From assembly GCA_048173955.1 (NCBI GenBank), contig DBEYOB010000162.1, positions 1 through 39,908 on the forward strand: a stretch of DNA of 39,908 bases, written 5' to 3'. Shown here in pieces: positions 16,831 through 25,757 of this stretch. This DNA comes from CAZUFB01 sp048173955. GTDB taxonomy: Bacteria; Actinomycetota; Coriobacteriia; Coriobacteriales; UMGS124. Position 1 is the first letter of the stretch. Each line of letters opens with the position of its first letter. The notes beneath the pieces were generated by a model, which was not told where the DNA came from, searched no databases, and was given only the letters and a program-made list of their open reading frames with translations. The position numbers and the translations under genes were made by a program.

Positions 16831-18936
16831 ATGGTCCAGCGCGCACCCGAGCGCACCGCATTCGATCTCCCCGCGGGCGACCGGCCCGCCGATTCCGCGC
16901 CGTCCGCCCCCGCAACGCCGCCCGTCCCCGTGGAGCGCCGGCTCTGCATGGGCAACGAGGCCATCGGCCTCGCGGCCATCGCGGCCGGCGTCAACGTGGC
17001 GTGCGGCTATCCCGGCACGCCGTCGACCGAGATCGTCGAGACGATCGCCCGCAACAACCCCGACCGCGCCATCCACGTCGAGTGGTCCACCAACGAGAAG
17101 GCCGCGCTCGAGCTCGCCGCAGGCGCCAGTTACGCGGGCGCGCGCGTCATCATGACCTGCAAGCAGGTCGGCATGAACGTCGCGTCCGACCCGTTCATGA
17201 GCCTCGCCTATGTGGGCGTCCGTGGGGGCCTCGTGGTGGTGGTCGCCGACGACCCCGGCCCCATCAGCAGCCAGACCGAGCAGGACAGCCGCCAGTTCGC
17301 GCAGTTCGCCCACGTGCCGGTCTTCGACCCCGCGACGCCCGAAGAGGCGTACGCTATGACCCTGGCGGCCTTCGAGCTGTCCGAGCGGTACGGCACGCCG
17401 GTCATCCTGCGTCCCACCACGCGCGTCGACCACGGCTGCTCGAGCATCGACGTGCCGGCCGACCTGGGCGCCATCCCGCGCCATGCGGTTCCCGGCTTCG
17501 AGAAGGACCCGCGCTGGGTGATCTTCCCGCCGCTGTCGCACCGCGCGCACGAGCGCATGACGGCCGACCTGGCGCAGATCGCCCGCGAGTTCTGCGAGAG
17601 CCCCTTCAACCACCTCGAAGAGCACGTGCGCGACGACTACGAGCTCTACCTCGGCATCGCCTGCAGCGGCGACTCCCGCGGCTACGTGCGCGAGGCCCTG
17701 GCGCGTCTGGAGGACGCGGCGCGGGCGGCCGGGTGCGAGCTGCCGAGCTACCGCCTGCTCGAGGTGGGCACGCCCTACCCGTTCCCCGACGGTCTGGGCC
17801 GCGACTTTCTGCTCGGCCTGGCCGACGCCCTGGTGGTCGAGGAGCTCGAGCCGGTCGTCGAGCGCAGTCTGCTCGAGCTGACCGGGCCGGTCGCGGCCGA
17901 CGCCTACCTGCTCAACTGCCCCACGGTCGTGCACGGCCGCCTCGACGGGACCACGCCGATCGCGGGGGAGTACTCGAGCGACGCGCTGCTGCCCGTCGTC
18001 GCCCAGTTCCTCGGCGTTCCCGAGCTCGCCGCCGACGCCCTCGAAGGGTGCGCGCGGGCCGACGGCGCGCCCTCCCCGTGCGCGGCGCCTCCGGCGGAGC
18101 TCGTCCCGCCCCGCCCGCCGGTCCTGTGCGCCGGCTGCCCGCACCGCGCCTCGTTCATGGCGGTCAAGGCCGCCGCGCGCGCCGCGCACCTCGACGTCGT
18201 CTACGCCGGCGACATCGGGTGCTACACGCTGGGTTGCAACGCGCCGCTCAACGCGACCGACACCTGCCTGTGCATGGGCGCGGGCGTCACGGTGGCGCAG
18301 GGCCTCGAGACGGCCGCGCGCCTGGCGGGCGACCCCGACCGGCGGCACGTGGGCTTTGTGGGCGACTCCACGTTCTTCGCGAGCGCGATGACCGGCCTGG
18401 CCAACGCCGTCTACAACCGCCACCGCATGGTGCTCTGCGTGCTCGACAACGCCACGACCGCCATGACCGGGTCGCAGCCCCACCCCGGCACGGGCGTCAC
18501 CCTCATGGGGGGCCGCTCCAAGCCGATCTCCATCCCCGCGGTGTGCGAGGCGCTGGGGTGCGACTCGGTCGAGGTCGTCGACCCGCTCGACTTCGACGCC
18601 GCCGTCGCCGCCGCCGGGCGCGCGCTGGCGTGCGAGGGGGTGGCGGTCGTCGTGTTCCAGAGCCCCTGCGTGCAGCTGTTCCGCGCGCTGCCGCCGGTCG
18701 AGGTCGACGCCGGGGCCTGCCGCGGCTGCGAGCGCTGCGTGCGCGAGACGGGCTGCCCGGCGCTCAGCATGGCCGCCCCGTCGCAAGGTGCGCGCCGCGG
18801 CGTCGCGCAGGTCAACGCGACGCTGTGCTACGGATGCGACCTGTGCGTCCGGTCGTGCGCGTTCGGCGCCATCTCGACCCCGCGCGCCGGCATGGCCCCC
18901 GCGGAGCGCGACGCCTTGAGGAGGGGAGCGAAATGA
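16831..18936 (+). CDS. iorA: Indolepyruvate:ferredoxin oxidoreductase, alpha subunit
   Basis: This 701-residue protein converts indolepyruvate and other aryl pyruvates, with CoA, to the aryl-acetyl-CoA, CO2 and reduced ferredoxin. It has the IorA order: the pyrimidine domain (GNEAIGLAAIAAGVNVACGYPGTPSTE near residue 41), a middle domain, the TPP domain (LCAGCPHRASF, GDIGCYTLG, GDSTFFASAMTGLANAVYN), and two C-terminal [4Fe-4S] motifs (CRGCERCVRETGCP and CYGCDLCVRSC). The first 35 residues are a Pro/Ala-rich extension without homology that I recognise. The start at 16831 follows GGAGAGGAG. Its stop overlaps iorB by ATGA. In anaerobes it serves aromatic amino acid fermentation. Confidence 0.92.
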   Translation: MVQRAPERTAFDLPAGDRPADSAPSAPATPPVPVERRLCMGNEAIGLAAIAAGVNVACGYPGTPSTEIVETIARNNPDRAIHVEWSTNEKAALELAAGASYAGARVIMTCKQVGMNVASDPFMSLAYVGVRGGLVVVVADDPGPISSQTEQDSRQFAQFAHVPVFDPATPEEAYAMTLAAFELSERYGTPVILRPTTRVDHGCSSIDVPADLGAIPRHAVPGFEKDPRWVIFPPLSHRAHERMTADLAQIAREFCESPFNHLEEHVRDDYELYLGIACSGDSRGYVREALARLEDAARAAGCELPSYRLLEVGTPYPFPDGLGRDFLLGLADALVVEELEPVVERSLLELTGPVAADAYLLNCPTVVHGRLDGTTPIAGEYSSDALLPVVAQFLGVPELAADALEGCARADGAPSPCAAPPAELVPPRPPVLCAGCPHRASFMAVKAAARAAHLDVVYAGDIGCYTLGCNAPLNATDTCLCMGAGVTVAQGLETAARLAGDPDRRHVGFVGDSTFFASAMTGLANAVYNRHRMVLCVLDNATTAMTGSQPHPGTGVTLMGGRSKPISIPAVCEALGCDSVEVVDPLDFDAAVAAAGRALACEGVAVVVFQSPCVQLFRALPPVEVDAGACRGCERCVRETGCPALSMAAPSQGARRGVAQVNATLCYGCDLCVRSCAFGAISTPRAGMAPAERDALRRGAK

Positions 18937-19550
18937 GGGAGGAAGTAACCGTGCGCACCTTCAACTGCCTGGTCGTCGGCGTGGGCGGGCAGGGCGTCGT
19001 GCTGGCGAGCCGCCTGGTTGCCGCCGCGTGCATGGCGCGCGGCATGTTCGTGCGTACGGCCGAGACGATCGGCATGTCGCAGCGCGGGGGCAGCGTGGCG
19101 AGCCACGTGCGCGCCGCCGAGTCCGACGCCGACCTGCCCACGAGCATGATCCCGCTCCGGGGCGCCGACGTGGTGCTCGCGTTCGAGCCGGGCGAGGCCC
19201 TGCGCGCGCTCGACCGGCTTGCGCCGGGCGGCTCCGTGGTGTGCTCGGCGCGCCCGGTGATGCCGAGCGCGGCGCCCGGCGGTTCCTACGACGGCCGCGC
19301 CCAGATCGACTGGCTGCGGGGCCATGTCGAGGAAGGGCGCCTCGCGGTCGTCGACCCGGCGGTGCTCGACGACGCCGGCCTGAGCCCCAAGTGCGCTAAC
19401 GTGCTCCTGCTCGGCGCGGCGGCGGGCCTCGGCGCCCTGCCGTTCGACACCGACGACCTGCGCGCCGCGATCGCGCGGCTCGTGAAGCCGGCGTTCGTGG
19501 AGATGAACGGGCGGGCGCTCGAGCTGGGCATGGAGCTGGCGCGGGCGTAG
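18933..19550 (+). CDS. iorB: Indolepyruvate:ferredoxin oxidoreductase, beta subunit
   Basis: This 205-residue protein is the gamma-type domain partner of IorA. It has VVGVGGQGVVLASRLVA near residue 14 and RTAETIGMSQRGGSVASHVR near residue 41, both family signatures, and a C-terminal helix ending EMNGRALELGMELARA. It overlaps the iorA stop by four bases and follows GAGGGGAG, so the two subunits are made in step. It converges on the sugar kinase gene with only 10 bases between the stops. Confidence 0.92.
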   Translation: MREEVTVRTFNCLVVGVGGQGVVLASRLVAAACMARGMFVRTAETIGMSQRGGSVASHVRAAESDADLPTSMIPLRGADVVLAFEPGEALRALDRLAPGGSVVCSARPVMPSAAPGGSYDGRAQIDWLRGHVEEGRLAVVDPAVLDDAGLSPKCANVLLLGAAAGLGALPFDTDDLRAAIARLVKPAFVEMNGRALELGMELARA

Positions 19551-19560
19551 GTCGGCCACG

Positions 19561-20652
19561 TCACGCCCATCCCGCGAGCCGCCGGGCGGTCTGTTCCGCC
19601 GTCGGCGCGGACCCGAGCGCGCCGCGCCGTTCGACGCTCAGGCTAGCGGCGGCGCATGCGCGGCGCGCGCAGGCGAGCAGCCCGTCGCTCCCCATCCTGT
19701 CGAGGTCGCGCGCCGTGCGCACGCCGCCCTCGCGCAGCAGCCACGCCAAGGCGGCTCCCCAGAACGCGTCGCCTGCGCCGGCCGTGTCCGCGACCTGCGC
19801 GACCGGGTAGGCGGGCGACGACGCCTGGCCGCCGCGCGTCGCGAGGTGCGCGCCCTGCTCGTCGAGCGTCACCGCAACGAGGCGCGGCCCGCGTTCCAGC
19901 AGCATACGGGCGCCGACGGCCGCGTCGGACGTGCCGGTCAGCAGCTCCATCTCCGCGCGGCTGACCTTGAGGAGGTCGGTCGGTCCCAGCACCAGCTCGA
20001 CGGCGGCGAGCATGTCGTCGGGCGATTCCCAGGCGTGCGGGCGCAAGTTGGGGTCGAAGCTCACCAGGCAGCCCGCCCGCCGCGCCTCGTCGATCGCCCG
20101 CAGCGTGGCGGTGCGCGCCGGGTCGGCGACGAGCGAGAGCGAGCCGACGTGCAGCACGAGGGCGTGCCGGATGGCGCCCAGGTCGAGTTCGTCTGCGCGC
20201 AGCATCAGGTCGGCGCCGGGCCTGCGGGCGAACGAGTACGCAAGGCCGCCCGATTCCGGGTCGACCGACGCGAACGCGAGCGTCGTCGAGTATGCGGGGT
20301 CGCGCAGGGTGCCGGAGACGTCGACGCCGGTCGCCGCGAGCCGCTCGAGCGCGTAGCGCCCCAGGGGGTCGTCGCCCACCTTGCCGACGAAGCCCGCGCG
20401 GACCCCCTGCGCCGCAAGCGCCGCCGCAACGTTGGCTGGCGCCCCGCCCGCGGCGCGGGCATACAGCGCGCGGCCCTCGGCCTCACCGCCGGCATAGTCG
20501 CCGTTGCGGCCGGTGTCGACGACGGCCCCGTCGCCGCCGGGCGCCCCGTCGGTTGCGACCTGGATGAAGTCGACGAGAAGCTCGCCCAGGGCGACGACGT
20601 CGGGGGACGCCGATGTGTCGGTTGCCTTCGCTCTGCGTCCCTGGAATTCCAT
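19561..20652 (-). CDS. PfkB-family carbohydrate kinase (fructokinase-like)
   Basis: This 363-residue protein has the PfkB fold: VVALGELLVDFIQ near residue 19, GGAPANVAAALAAQG near residue 69, and the C-terminal signature DTAGAGDAFWGALAWLL near residue 289, whose second Asp is the catalytic base. Similarity is greatest to the fructokinase/2-keto-3-deoxygluconate kinase branch, so it probably phosphorylates a ketose or sugar acid with ATP. An acidic insertion at about residues 36-60 (DGAPGGDGAV to AGGEAEG) is unusual. The start follows GGAAAGGA. No sugar transporter or regulator adjoins it, so the substrate is open. Confidence 0.85.
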   Translation of the reverse strand: MEFQGRRAKATDTSASPDVVALGELLVDFIQVATDGAPGGDGAVVDTGRNGDYAGGEAEGRALYARAAGGAPANVAAALAAQGVRAGFVGKVGDDPLGRYALERLAATGVDVSGTLRDPAYSTTLAFASVDPESGGLAYSFARRPGADLMLRADELDLGAIRHALVLHVGSLSLVADPARTATLRAIDEARRAGCLVSFDPNLRPHAWESPDDMLAAVELVLGPTDLLKVSRAEMELLTGTSDAAVGARMLLERGPRLVAVTLDEQGAHLATRGGQASSPAYPVAQVADTAGAGDAFWGAALAWLLREGGVRTARDLDRMGSDGLLACARRACAAASLSVERRGALGSAPTAEQTARRLAGWA

Positions 20653-20944
20653 GGGCGGTCCTTTCCGGCTGTTCCGGTCATCTGCCCCTTGCGATGAAGC
20701 CGGTCCCGAGCCGGTCCCGGGCCGCTCCCGTTTTGGGGCAATGGCACAATACTAGCCGCGTTCGATGGCCAGACGGGCCGGAATTCTTTGACATGCCGCC
20801 CGCGTTGCCTGGCTGGGAGTAGGTTTGGCGGGTGGCCTGCGTGCAACAGCGGTCTGCGCGTGGCGACTTGCGCGCAGGGACGACCGCCGCGGGGCGGTCT
20901 GCCGCGGAGCGACCACCGCGGGACGGCCTGCGCGCAGGGGCGGC

Positions 20945-20993
20945 CTGCACCTGAAAATGCCCCGATGTGTGCAAAACGCTGTCGAGTGCACGG
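20945..20993 (+). repeat. 49-bp dispersed repeat, copy A
   Basis: This block matches 34974-35022 at 45 of 49 bases (core CCCCGATGTGTGCA and ACGCTGTCGAGTG). It lies in a gene-free region just after a run of CGCGCAGG/CGACCGCCG-type short repeats (20870-20945). Confidence 0.75.
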
Positions 20994-21310
20994 ATCGTGC
21001 GTTCCATCGAGGGGTATGATATGGATTACTTCTATTAATCTAAAAAGTAAAACTCCCATCATATAAAATTAATTTACACAATCGCCCGTCCGTGCCCAAA
21101 TATCCGACTTTGTAACCATACACTCGAGACGGAATTGCACGCATCGGCCGATATTCAGGGGATTGATTTTCCCACCCGCCCCGCCACCCCTACCACCTGC
21201 ATTGTCCCAACCGCTTCGCCGCCCCTGCCGCCTGCGCCCGCACCGCCCCGCCACCCCCGCCGGCCGTTTCCCGCATGTCCCCGCCGCCCGCGCCGCTCGA
21301 ACGCGGCGCC
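20994..21310. other. AT-rich patch followed by a pyrimidine-rich tract, no gene
   Basis: From about 21015 to 21130 the sequence is strikingly AT-rich for this genome (ATTACTTCTATTAATC and CATATAAAATTAATTTAC occur), with a small TTACTT/AAGTAA dyad. From about 21160 to 21310 the plus strand is nearly all C/T with few G, giving G-rich transcripts downstream of the helicase stop. Neither part has a supportable gene. The AT-rich patch may be acquired DNA or a promoter-like remnant. Confidence 0.4.
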
Positions 21311-24121
21311 TCACCGCCTGCCCCTTCGTCCTCCCCTCCGCTCGTTGGAGCGGCGCTGCGAGCAGCGGTCGCATACGCCGAAGCGGTGGCCCCAGCGCAG
21401 GGGTCGCCCGCACATCGGGCACCGCCGCGCCTCGTAGCTCTGCTGCGCGAGAAAGGCCGAGATGTCGGTCGACACCGCGTCGCGCAGGAGGGCGACGTCG
21501 CCCAGGTCGATGCCGGCCGCGGTCGGATGGTTGTCCCCGGGGCCCATGAGATAGGCGCTCAGGAGGTCGAGCCGGTCGTATACGACCTGCATGGCATCGA
21601 GGTCGTCGTCCGGCCAGCCTTTGTCGAAGTCGGGGATTGGCCTTGCCGCCACGTGTGCGTGCAGGATGGCTTCCCACAGGTCGAGCACACGCTCGTCGCC
21701 CGTCTTGAAGGGCAGGGTCGCGAACGCGTAGACGGTCGCCTTGTCGTCGGTGGCCCGTTCGGCCCTCTCGGCGAGCATGGCCTCCTCCGAATAGTCGGCG
21801 CAGCGGAACGGGGCAGGCGCATGGGCGTTCGACCAGGCGTCGAACAGGACCGACACCGGTGCGTCGACGTCCAGGAGCGCGCGGGGGAACGGCAGCGTCG
21901 CATGGCGGACGGGGCGAACCTGCGCCGCCAGGGCGTCCTCGATGAAGGATGCGTCCACGGCCGAAGCCGCCACGCCGGCCTCGGCATATCCGTAGCGCCC
22001 TGCGCGCCCGGCTATCTGCTTGACCTCGCCGGGTGTGATCTCGCGCCGTCCCCGGCCGTCGTACTTCTCGTGCCGCAGAAAGACGACGCGCTTGATCGGC
22101 AGGTTCAAGCCCATCCCGATGGCGTCGGTCGCCACGACGACCTCGGCGTCGCCCTCGCGGAAGCGGCGCGCCTCGGCCCGGCGCACGGTGTGGGGCAGGG
22201 CGCCGTACACCACGCAGCAGGAGCGCCCCGCCTCGTGCAGCTCGGCCGCCGCCGCATGGACGTCGCGCTTCGAGAAGACGACGCATGCGTCGCCCGGGCG
22301 CACGTCTTCGGGGAAGCGCACGGGCTTCGGGGCGGCGACCAGCGGGTTGAGGCGCTTGTGTCGCTGCGCGCGGTAGGTGTCGCCGAAACGCTCGCAGCAG
22401 CCGTCCAGGATGCGCCGCACGATGTCGAGCCCCTCAGGGGCGCAGCAGACGTGCAGCTCGTCGGCGTCGAGCCCGATGAGCGCGCGGCTCCAGGCGCCGC
22501 CGCGGTCCAGATCGCCCACCATCTGGGCTTCGTCGACCACGGCCGTATCCCACGAGGACCGCGGGTCGAACATCTCGACCGTGGACGCCACGTGCGTCGC
22601 GCCCTCCACGACGCGGCGTTCTTCGCCGGTGACGAGCGAGCAGGCGAGGCCCCCTTCGTTCGAGGCGTCCGCCACCTCGGCGGCGAGCAGGCGCAGCGGT
22701 CCCAGGTAGACGCCACGCTCAGCCCGCCTGAAAGCCTCGAGGGCGTCGTGCGTCTTGCCGGCGTTCGTGGGACCGACATGGATGACGACGGTGCGCGGGC
22801 GTGCGCGGTGGGCGGGGTAGGCGAGGTAGGGGTCGGCGTTCGCGCTGGCGGCCGCCTCGGCGTATGCGCGGCGCAGGGTTGCGCGGCGCGCCCGCTCGCT
22901 TTCCTCGCGTGCCGTGAGGCTTTCCCCCAGACGGCGCAGCTCGGGGCGCGGGGAGGTGCGCAGGGCGTCGGCGTATGCCCCTGCGTCGAAGCGCGCGGCA
23001 AGCTCGGACTCGAGGCGGGGCATGGAGGCGGCGAGCAGCTGGTCGATGACGTAGGAGCGCACATCGTGCGCGATGGGGGACGACCCGAGCTGCCGCAGGG
23101 TCTCGTCCGCGTCGAGCAGGTCGAGGTATACGCGCCCGGAAAGGTCGGCCCGTCGGTCCGTGCGCCGCGCCTTCGCGGCGCCTTTGGCCTTTTTCCCACC
23201 GGTGCGCTGCAGCGTGCGCACGACGGAGCGCCGCCAGGCCCCCTCGTCGCCCACGACGTGCCTGACGACGTCGGCATCCGTCTCCGATGCGCGGACAAAC
23301 CCGAGTTTGCCGTGCGCGTTCAGGAGGAGGTCGCCGGCTGCCGCCTTGCGTGCGAGCTCGCCCGCGAGGCGGTCGACATACGCCCGCTCGCCGCCGAGCG
23401 GGGCGAGCGCGTCGCATCCGGGTGGGAACTGCACGACGAGTTTCGCGTGCAGCTGGAGCTTCGTGCGGGCCAGCCGGGCGCTGCTCAAGGCGTGCCGGAT
23501 CTCGGCGTCGAGGCCCGCGAGGCGCTGCTCCATTGCACGGCGGTACTGCTGCAGGAGCGACGGGGGGACGGTGCCGCCGTCGCACGCCCGCCGCCAGGCG
23601 GCGAGCTTCTCGTCGACGAGGGCGTCATATGCCCCCGACGCCTTGAGGTCGCGCAGCCAGTGCCGCTGGATGTCGTGCGTGCGCTGGTAGTCCTTTTCCA
23701 CGGCGGCGCACGCCTGGTTTCGCAGCTCGCCCGTCTCGTCGGATAGCCAGGCGGCGAGCTCGTCGTCTTCGCCGGGGCGGGCGAAACGCGCGGCGAACGC
23801 GTCTGCCTCGGCGGCGCGGGACGTGCGCCACGCGCTGCCGGCGAGATCTTCGTACGTGGGCGACGCTTCAAGTGTGGCGAGGAAGCGCGCCTCGAGCTCG
23901 AGGTCGGCGCGTTCGCGGGGTGAGAGCCATAGGTCGAGGTCGGCGGGCGGGAGCGCGGCGGCGATTCCCGGTTCGGCGTCTGCTGCGGCCAGGGCGGACT
24001 GCGCCCAGACCTCCCCCATAAGCCGGTCGAGCTCGTAGGCGCGCCACAGGTCGCGCGGGTCGAACCGACGGCCTTTCCTGCGTCGGCTTGACGTTCCGGA
24101 AACGGGTGCGGTGTCCTGCAA
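21311..24121 (-). CDS. SUV3-like DExH RNA helicase
   Basis: This protein has 936 residues from the chosen start. The helicase core begins near residue 446 with VIHVGPTNAGKT (Walker A), then YLGPLRLLAAEVAD, a DEAQ box (VVDEAQMVGD), VVATDAIGMGLNLPIKRVVF, and motif VI QIAGRAGRYG. The words GPTNAGKT, GPLRLLA and QIAGRAGR are the signature of SUV3, the mitochondrial degradosome helicase. The C-terminus adds a zinc knuckle pair (CPMCGRP, CDRC) and a basic tail. The N-terminal 440 residues are helical and not recognised. There is no ATG near the N-terminus. TTG at 24121 has GAGGAG 8 bases upstream; a TTG at 24172 is possible but poorly placed. RNA turnover with a 3'-5' exonuclease is the likely role. 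Confidence 0.8.
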   Translation of the reverse strand: MQDTAPVSGTSSRRRKGRRFDPRDLWRAYELDRLMGEVWAQSALAAADAEPGIAAALPPADLDLWLSPRERADLELEARFLATLEASPTYEDLAGSAWRTSRAAEADAFAARFARPGEDDELAAWLSDETGELRNQACAAVEKDYQRTHDIQRHWLRDLKASGAYDALVDEKLAAWRRACDGGTVPPSLLQQYRRAMEQRLAGLDAEIRHALSSARLARTKLQLHAKLVVQFPPGCDALAPLGGERAYVDRLAGELARKAAAGDLLLNAHGKLGFVRASETDADVVRHVVGDEGAWRRSVVRTLQRTGGKKAKGAAKARRTDRRADLSGRVYLDLLDADETLRQLGSSPIAHDVRSYVIDQLLAASMPRLESELAARFDAGAYADALRTSPRPELRRLGESLTAREESERARRATLRRAYAEAAASANADPYLAYPAHRARPRTVVIHVGPTNAGKTHDALEAFRRAERGVYLGPLRLLAAEVADASNEGGLACSLVTGEERRVVEGATHVASTVEMFDPRSSWDTAVVDEAQMVGDLDRGGAWSRALIGLDADELHVCCAPEGLDIVRRILDGCCERFGDTYRAQRHKRLNPLVAAPKPVRFPEDVRPGDACVVFSKRDVHAAAAELHEAGRSCCVVYGALPHTVRRAEARRFREGDAEVVVATDAIGMGLNLPIKRVVFLRHEKYDGRGRREITPGEVKQIAGRAGRYGYAEAGVAASAVDASFIEDALAAQVRPVRHATLPFPRALLDVDAPVSVLFDAWSNAHAPAPFRCADYSEEAMLAERAERATDDKATVYAFATLPFKTGDERVLDLWEAILHAHVAARPIPDFDKGWPDDDLDAMQVVYDRLDLLSAYLMGPGDNHPTAAGIDLGDVALLRDAVSTDISAFLAQQSYEARRCPMCGRPLRWGHRFGVCDRCSQRRSNERRGGRRGRR

Positions 24122-24393
24122 AGCGGTTGGCTCCTCATGGCTTGGGACGGATATGGCGTGGGGTGCGTGCAAGTGGGACAGGGTTCCGTTGCGGGCGTGG
24201 TCCCGCGCCGCAGCGCCGCCGGGTTGCCAGGCGATTGTACCAGCATCGCGCGGTGCGGTGGCCGTCGGGTCCGATGGGGGCGGTGACCGTTGCCGCCAGA
24301 GTCATCTCTTTTGCCCCGGCAATCGCATCTCCCCAGATAAACGCCTACACAACGATGCATTAGTGCGCCCTACAGCTACCCCTTTCGCGTTTG

Positions 24394-24607
24394 GTGTTGC
24401 ACCATGGAGCCAACACATGCGCCCGTGCACGAGACGGACGCCGGAGGGGGGAGCGATAGTGACTGTTGAAGAGACAACCATCCCTGTAGGCTCCGCGGAA
24501 ACGCCGAACCAGCTGGAGAACCTGGCTGCTTCTGGTGTTGACGTGGAGTCAACTGCTGTTTCAAGGGAAGAGCCCGGGATTTCGCCTGCTGTTGACGATA
24601 TGTCAAC
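24394..24607 (+). promoter_or_regulatory. Cluster of TTG...CAA dyads around the start of the winged-helix gene
   Basis: Four dyads share one theme: GTGTTG/CAACAC (24394-24416), GTTG/CAAC (24465-24478), GTTGAC-GTGGA-GTCAAC (24537-24553) and GTTGAC-GATAT-GTCAAC (24591-24607). The last two have identical arms and an identical 5-base spacing, 54 bases apart, inside the 5' coding region. Codons across this part are less GC-rich than in the rest of the gene. This suggests DNA or RNA sites constrained independently of the protein. Confidence 0.5.
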
Positions 24608-25721
24608 CTCTGATGCGGCGGTTTCCGAGGCGTCGGGCGTCGAGGCTCAACCCGAGGATCCCGAGGCCGCGGCCCGCGCCGCCGCCGAAGCGGCCGAGAA
24701 GGCGCGCGTCGAGGCCGAGGAGCTTGCCGAGCGCCGCGCAGCCCAGGCCGAGGTTGCCGAGCGCAGGGCGGACGAGGCCGTCGAGACCATCGCCGCCTCG
24801 GCGGGATTCGTGACCCGTGCGGGCGTCTACTACGACCTCAGGGAGGCTTCGAACGCCACGCGCGCCGCCAAGGAGGCCGCCAAGGCCGCCGAAGCCGCCC
24901 GCGCCGCGGCAGCGGCAGCCGAGGCGGCTGTCCCCGTGGCGGCCGCCGAGGGCGAGGGGACGCCGGCCGACGGCGTCGCGATGAAGCCCGTGGCCGCCGA
25001 GGTCCCCGCTGCGCCGGAGTCGCCCGAAGCGAAGGGCGCCGACCAGGCCGATGAGCCCGACGAGGGAACGTACGTCGACGACGTCACCTTCTCCCGCCAG
25101 GTTGCCAAGCTCACGGCAGCCGTCGCCCGCCAGCCGCTGCAGCGCGAGATCCTCTACAAGGTTCTGGTCTACTGCCAGGAGTCGCGCGGCCTGCAGGAGA
25201 TCGAGCACGAAGTCACCACCTACGCCGCTTTCAAGCATGCGGCGAACAACCCGTACCACTTCATCGAGGTCCTCGAGAACGCTGGAGGCCTCGAGCGCTT
25301 CGAGCTCGACGACGAGGGCGAGGTCGTGACCCCCGAGCGCAAGGAGGGTCTCACCGACGACGAGATCGATGACCTCGTCGCCTCGTATGCCTTCATGACC
25401 ACGCCGGTCGGCATGGCGGTCGTCGAGCAGCACACGCCCCGGGCCCGCATCATCGAGCTGCTCAACCTGGTCCCGGAGCGCAAGGACGCCTATATCGAGC
25501 TTCTCGAGTTCTGCTCCGAGGAGCCGCGTACCTACAACGAGGTCAGCCAGCTGTTCAAGGGGCGCGACGTGCTTGTGCGCCTGGTGGACGGCGAGCCGCA
25601 GACCATGCAGCCGAGCGTCTTCATCGACAAGCTCGAGGCGGCCGGCGGCATCGAATGGCGCGACGGATGGGTGCTTACCGAGGAAGGCAGGTCCTACCTC
25701 GCTGAGTTGCACGAACTGTAA
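24459..25721 (+). CDS. Unknown protein with coiled coil and two tandem winged-helix-like repeats
   Basis: This 420-residue protein is read from a GTG at 24459 that follows GGAGGGGGGAG. Residues 1-65 are polar and acidic. Residues 65-165 form an Ala/Glu/Arg-rich coiled coil, and a Pro/Ala linker runs to about residue 205. The C-terminal half has two related units of about 75 residues: YKVLVYCQESRGLQEIEHEV to FIEVLENAGGLERFELDD, and YIELLEFCSEEPRTYNEVSQ to FIDKLEAAGGIEWRDGWVL. Each looks like a winged helix. I know no named family. It ends 36 bases before the molybdoenzyme gene, so it is probably the first gene of that operon, perhaps as a regulator or an assembly factor. The first codons overlap an unusual set of dyads. 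Confidence 0.65.
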   Translation: MTVEETTIPVGSAETPNQLENLAASGVDVESTAVSREEPGISPAVDDMSTSDAAVSEASGVEAQPEDPEAAARAAAEAAEKARVEAEELAERRAAQAEVAERRADEAVETIAASAGFVTRAGVYYDLREASNATRAAKEAAKAAEAARAAAAAAEAAVPVAAAEGEGTPADGVAMKPVAAEVPAAPESPEAKGADQADEPDEGTYVDDVTFSRQVAKLTAAVARQPLQREILYKVLVYCQESRGLQEIEHEVTTYAAFKHAANNPYHFIEVLENAGGLERFELDDEGEVVTPERKEGLTDDEIDDLVASYAFMTTPVGMAVVEQHTPRARIIELLNLVPERKDAYIELLEFCSEEPRTYNEVSQLFKGRDVLVRLVDGEPQTMQPSVFIDKLEAAGGIEWRDGWVLTEEGRSYLAELHEL

Positions 25722-25757
25722 GGTAAGTTAGGGAGAAAGAGGAAGAGGGAGGAAAGC

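Noticed and set aside
16210..18786. Very long minus-strand open frame opposite iorA
   Set aside because: It is antisense to the well-supported iorA gene, has no recognisable motif and a His/Arg/Gly-rich composition typical of shadow frames in high-GC DNA.
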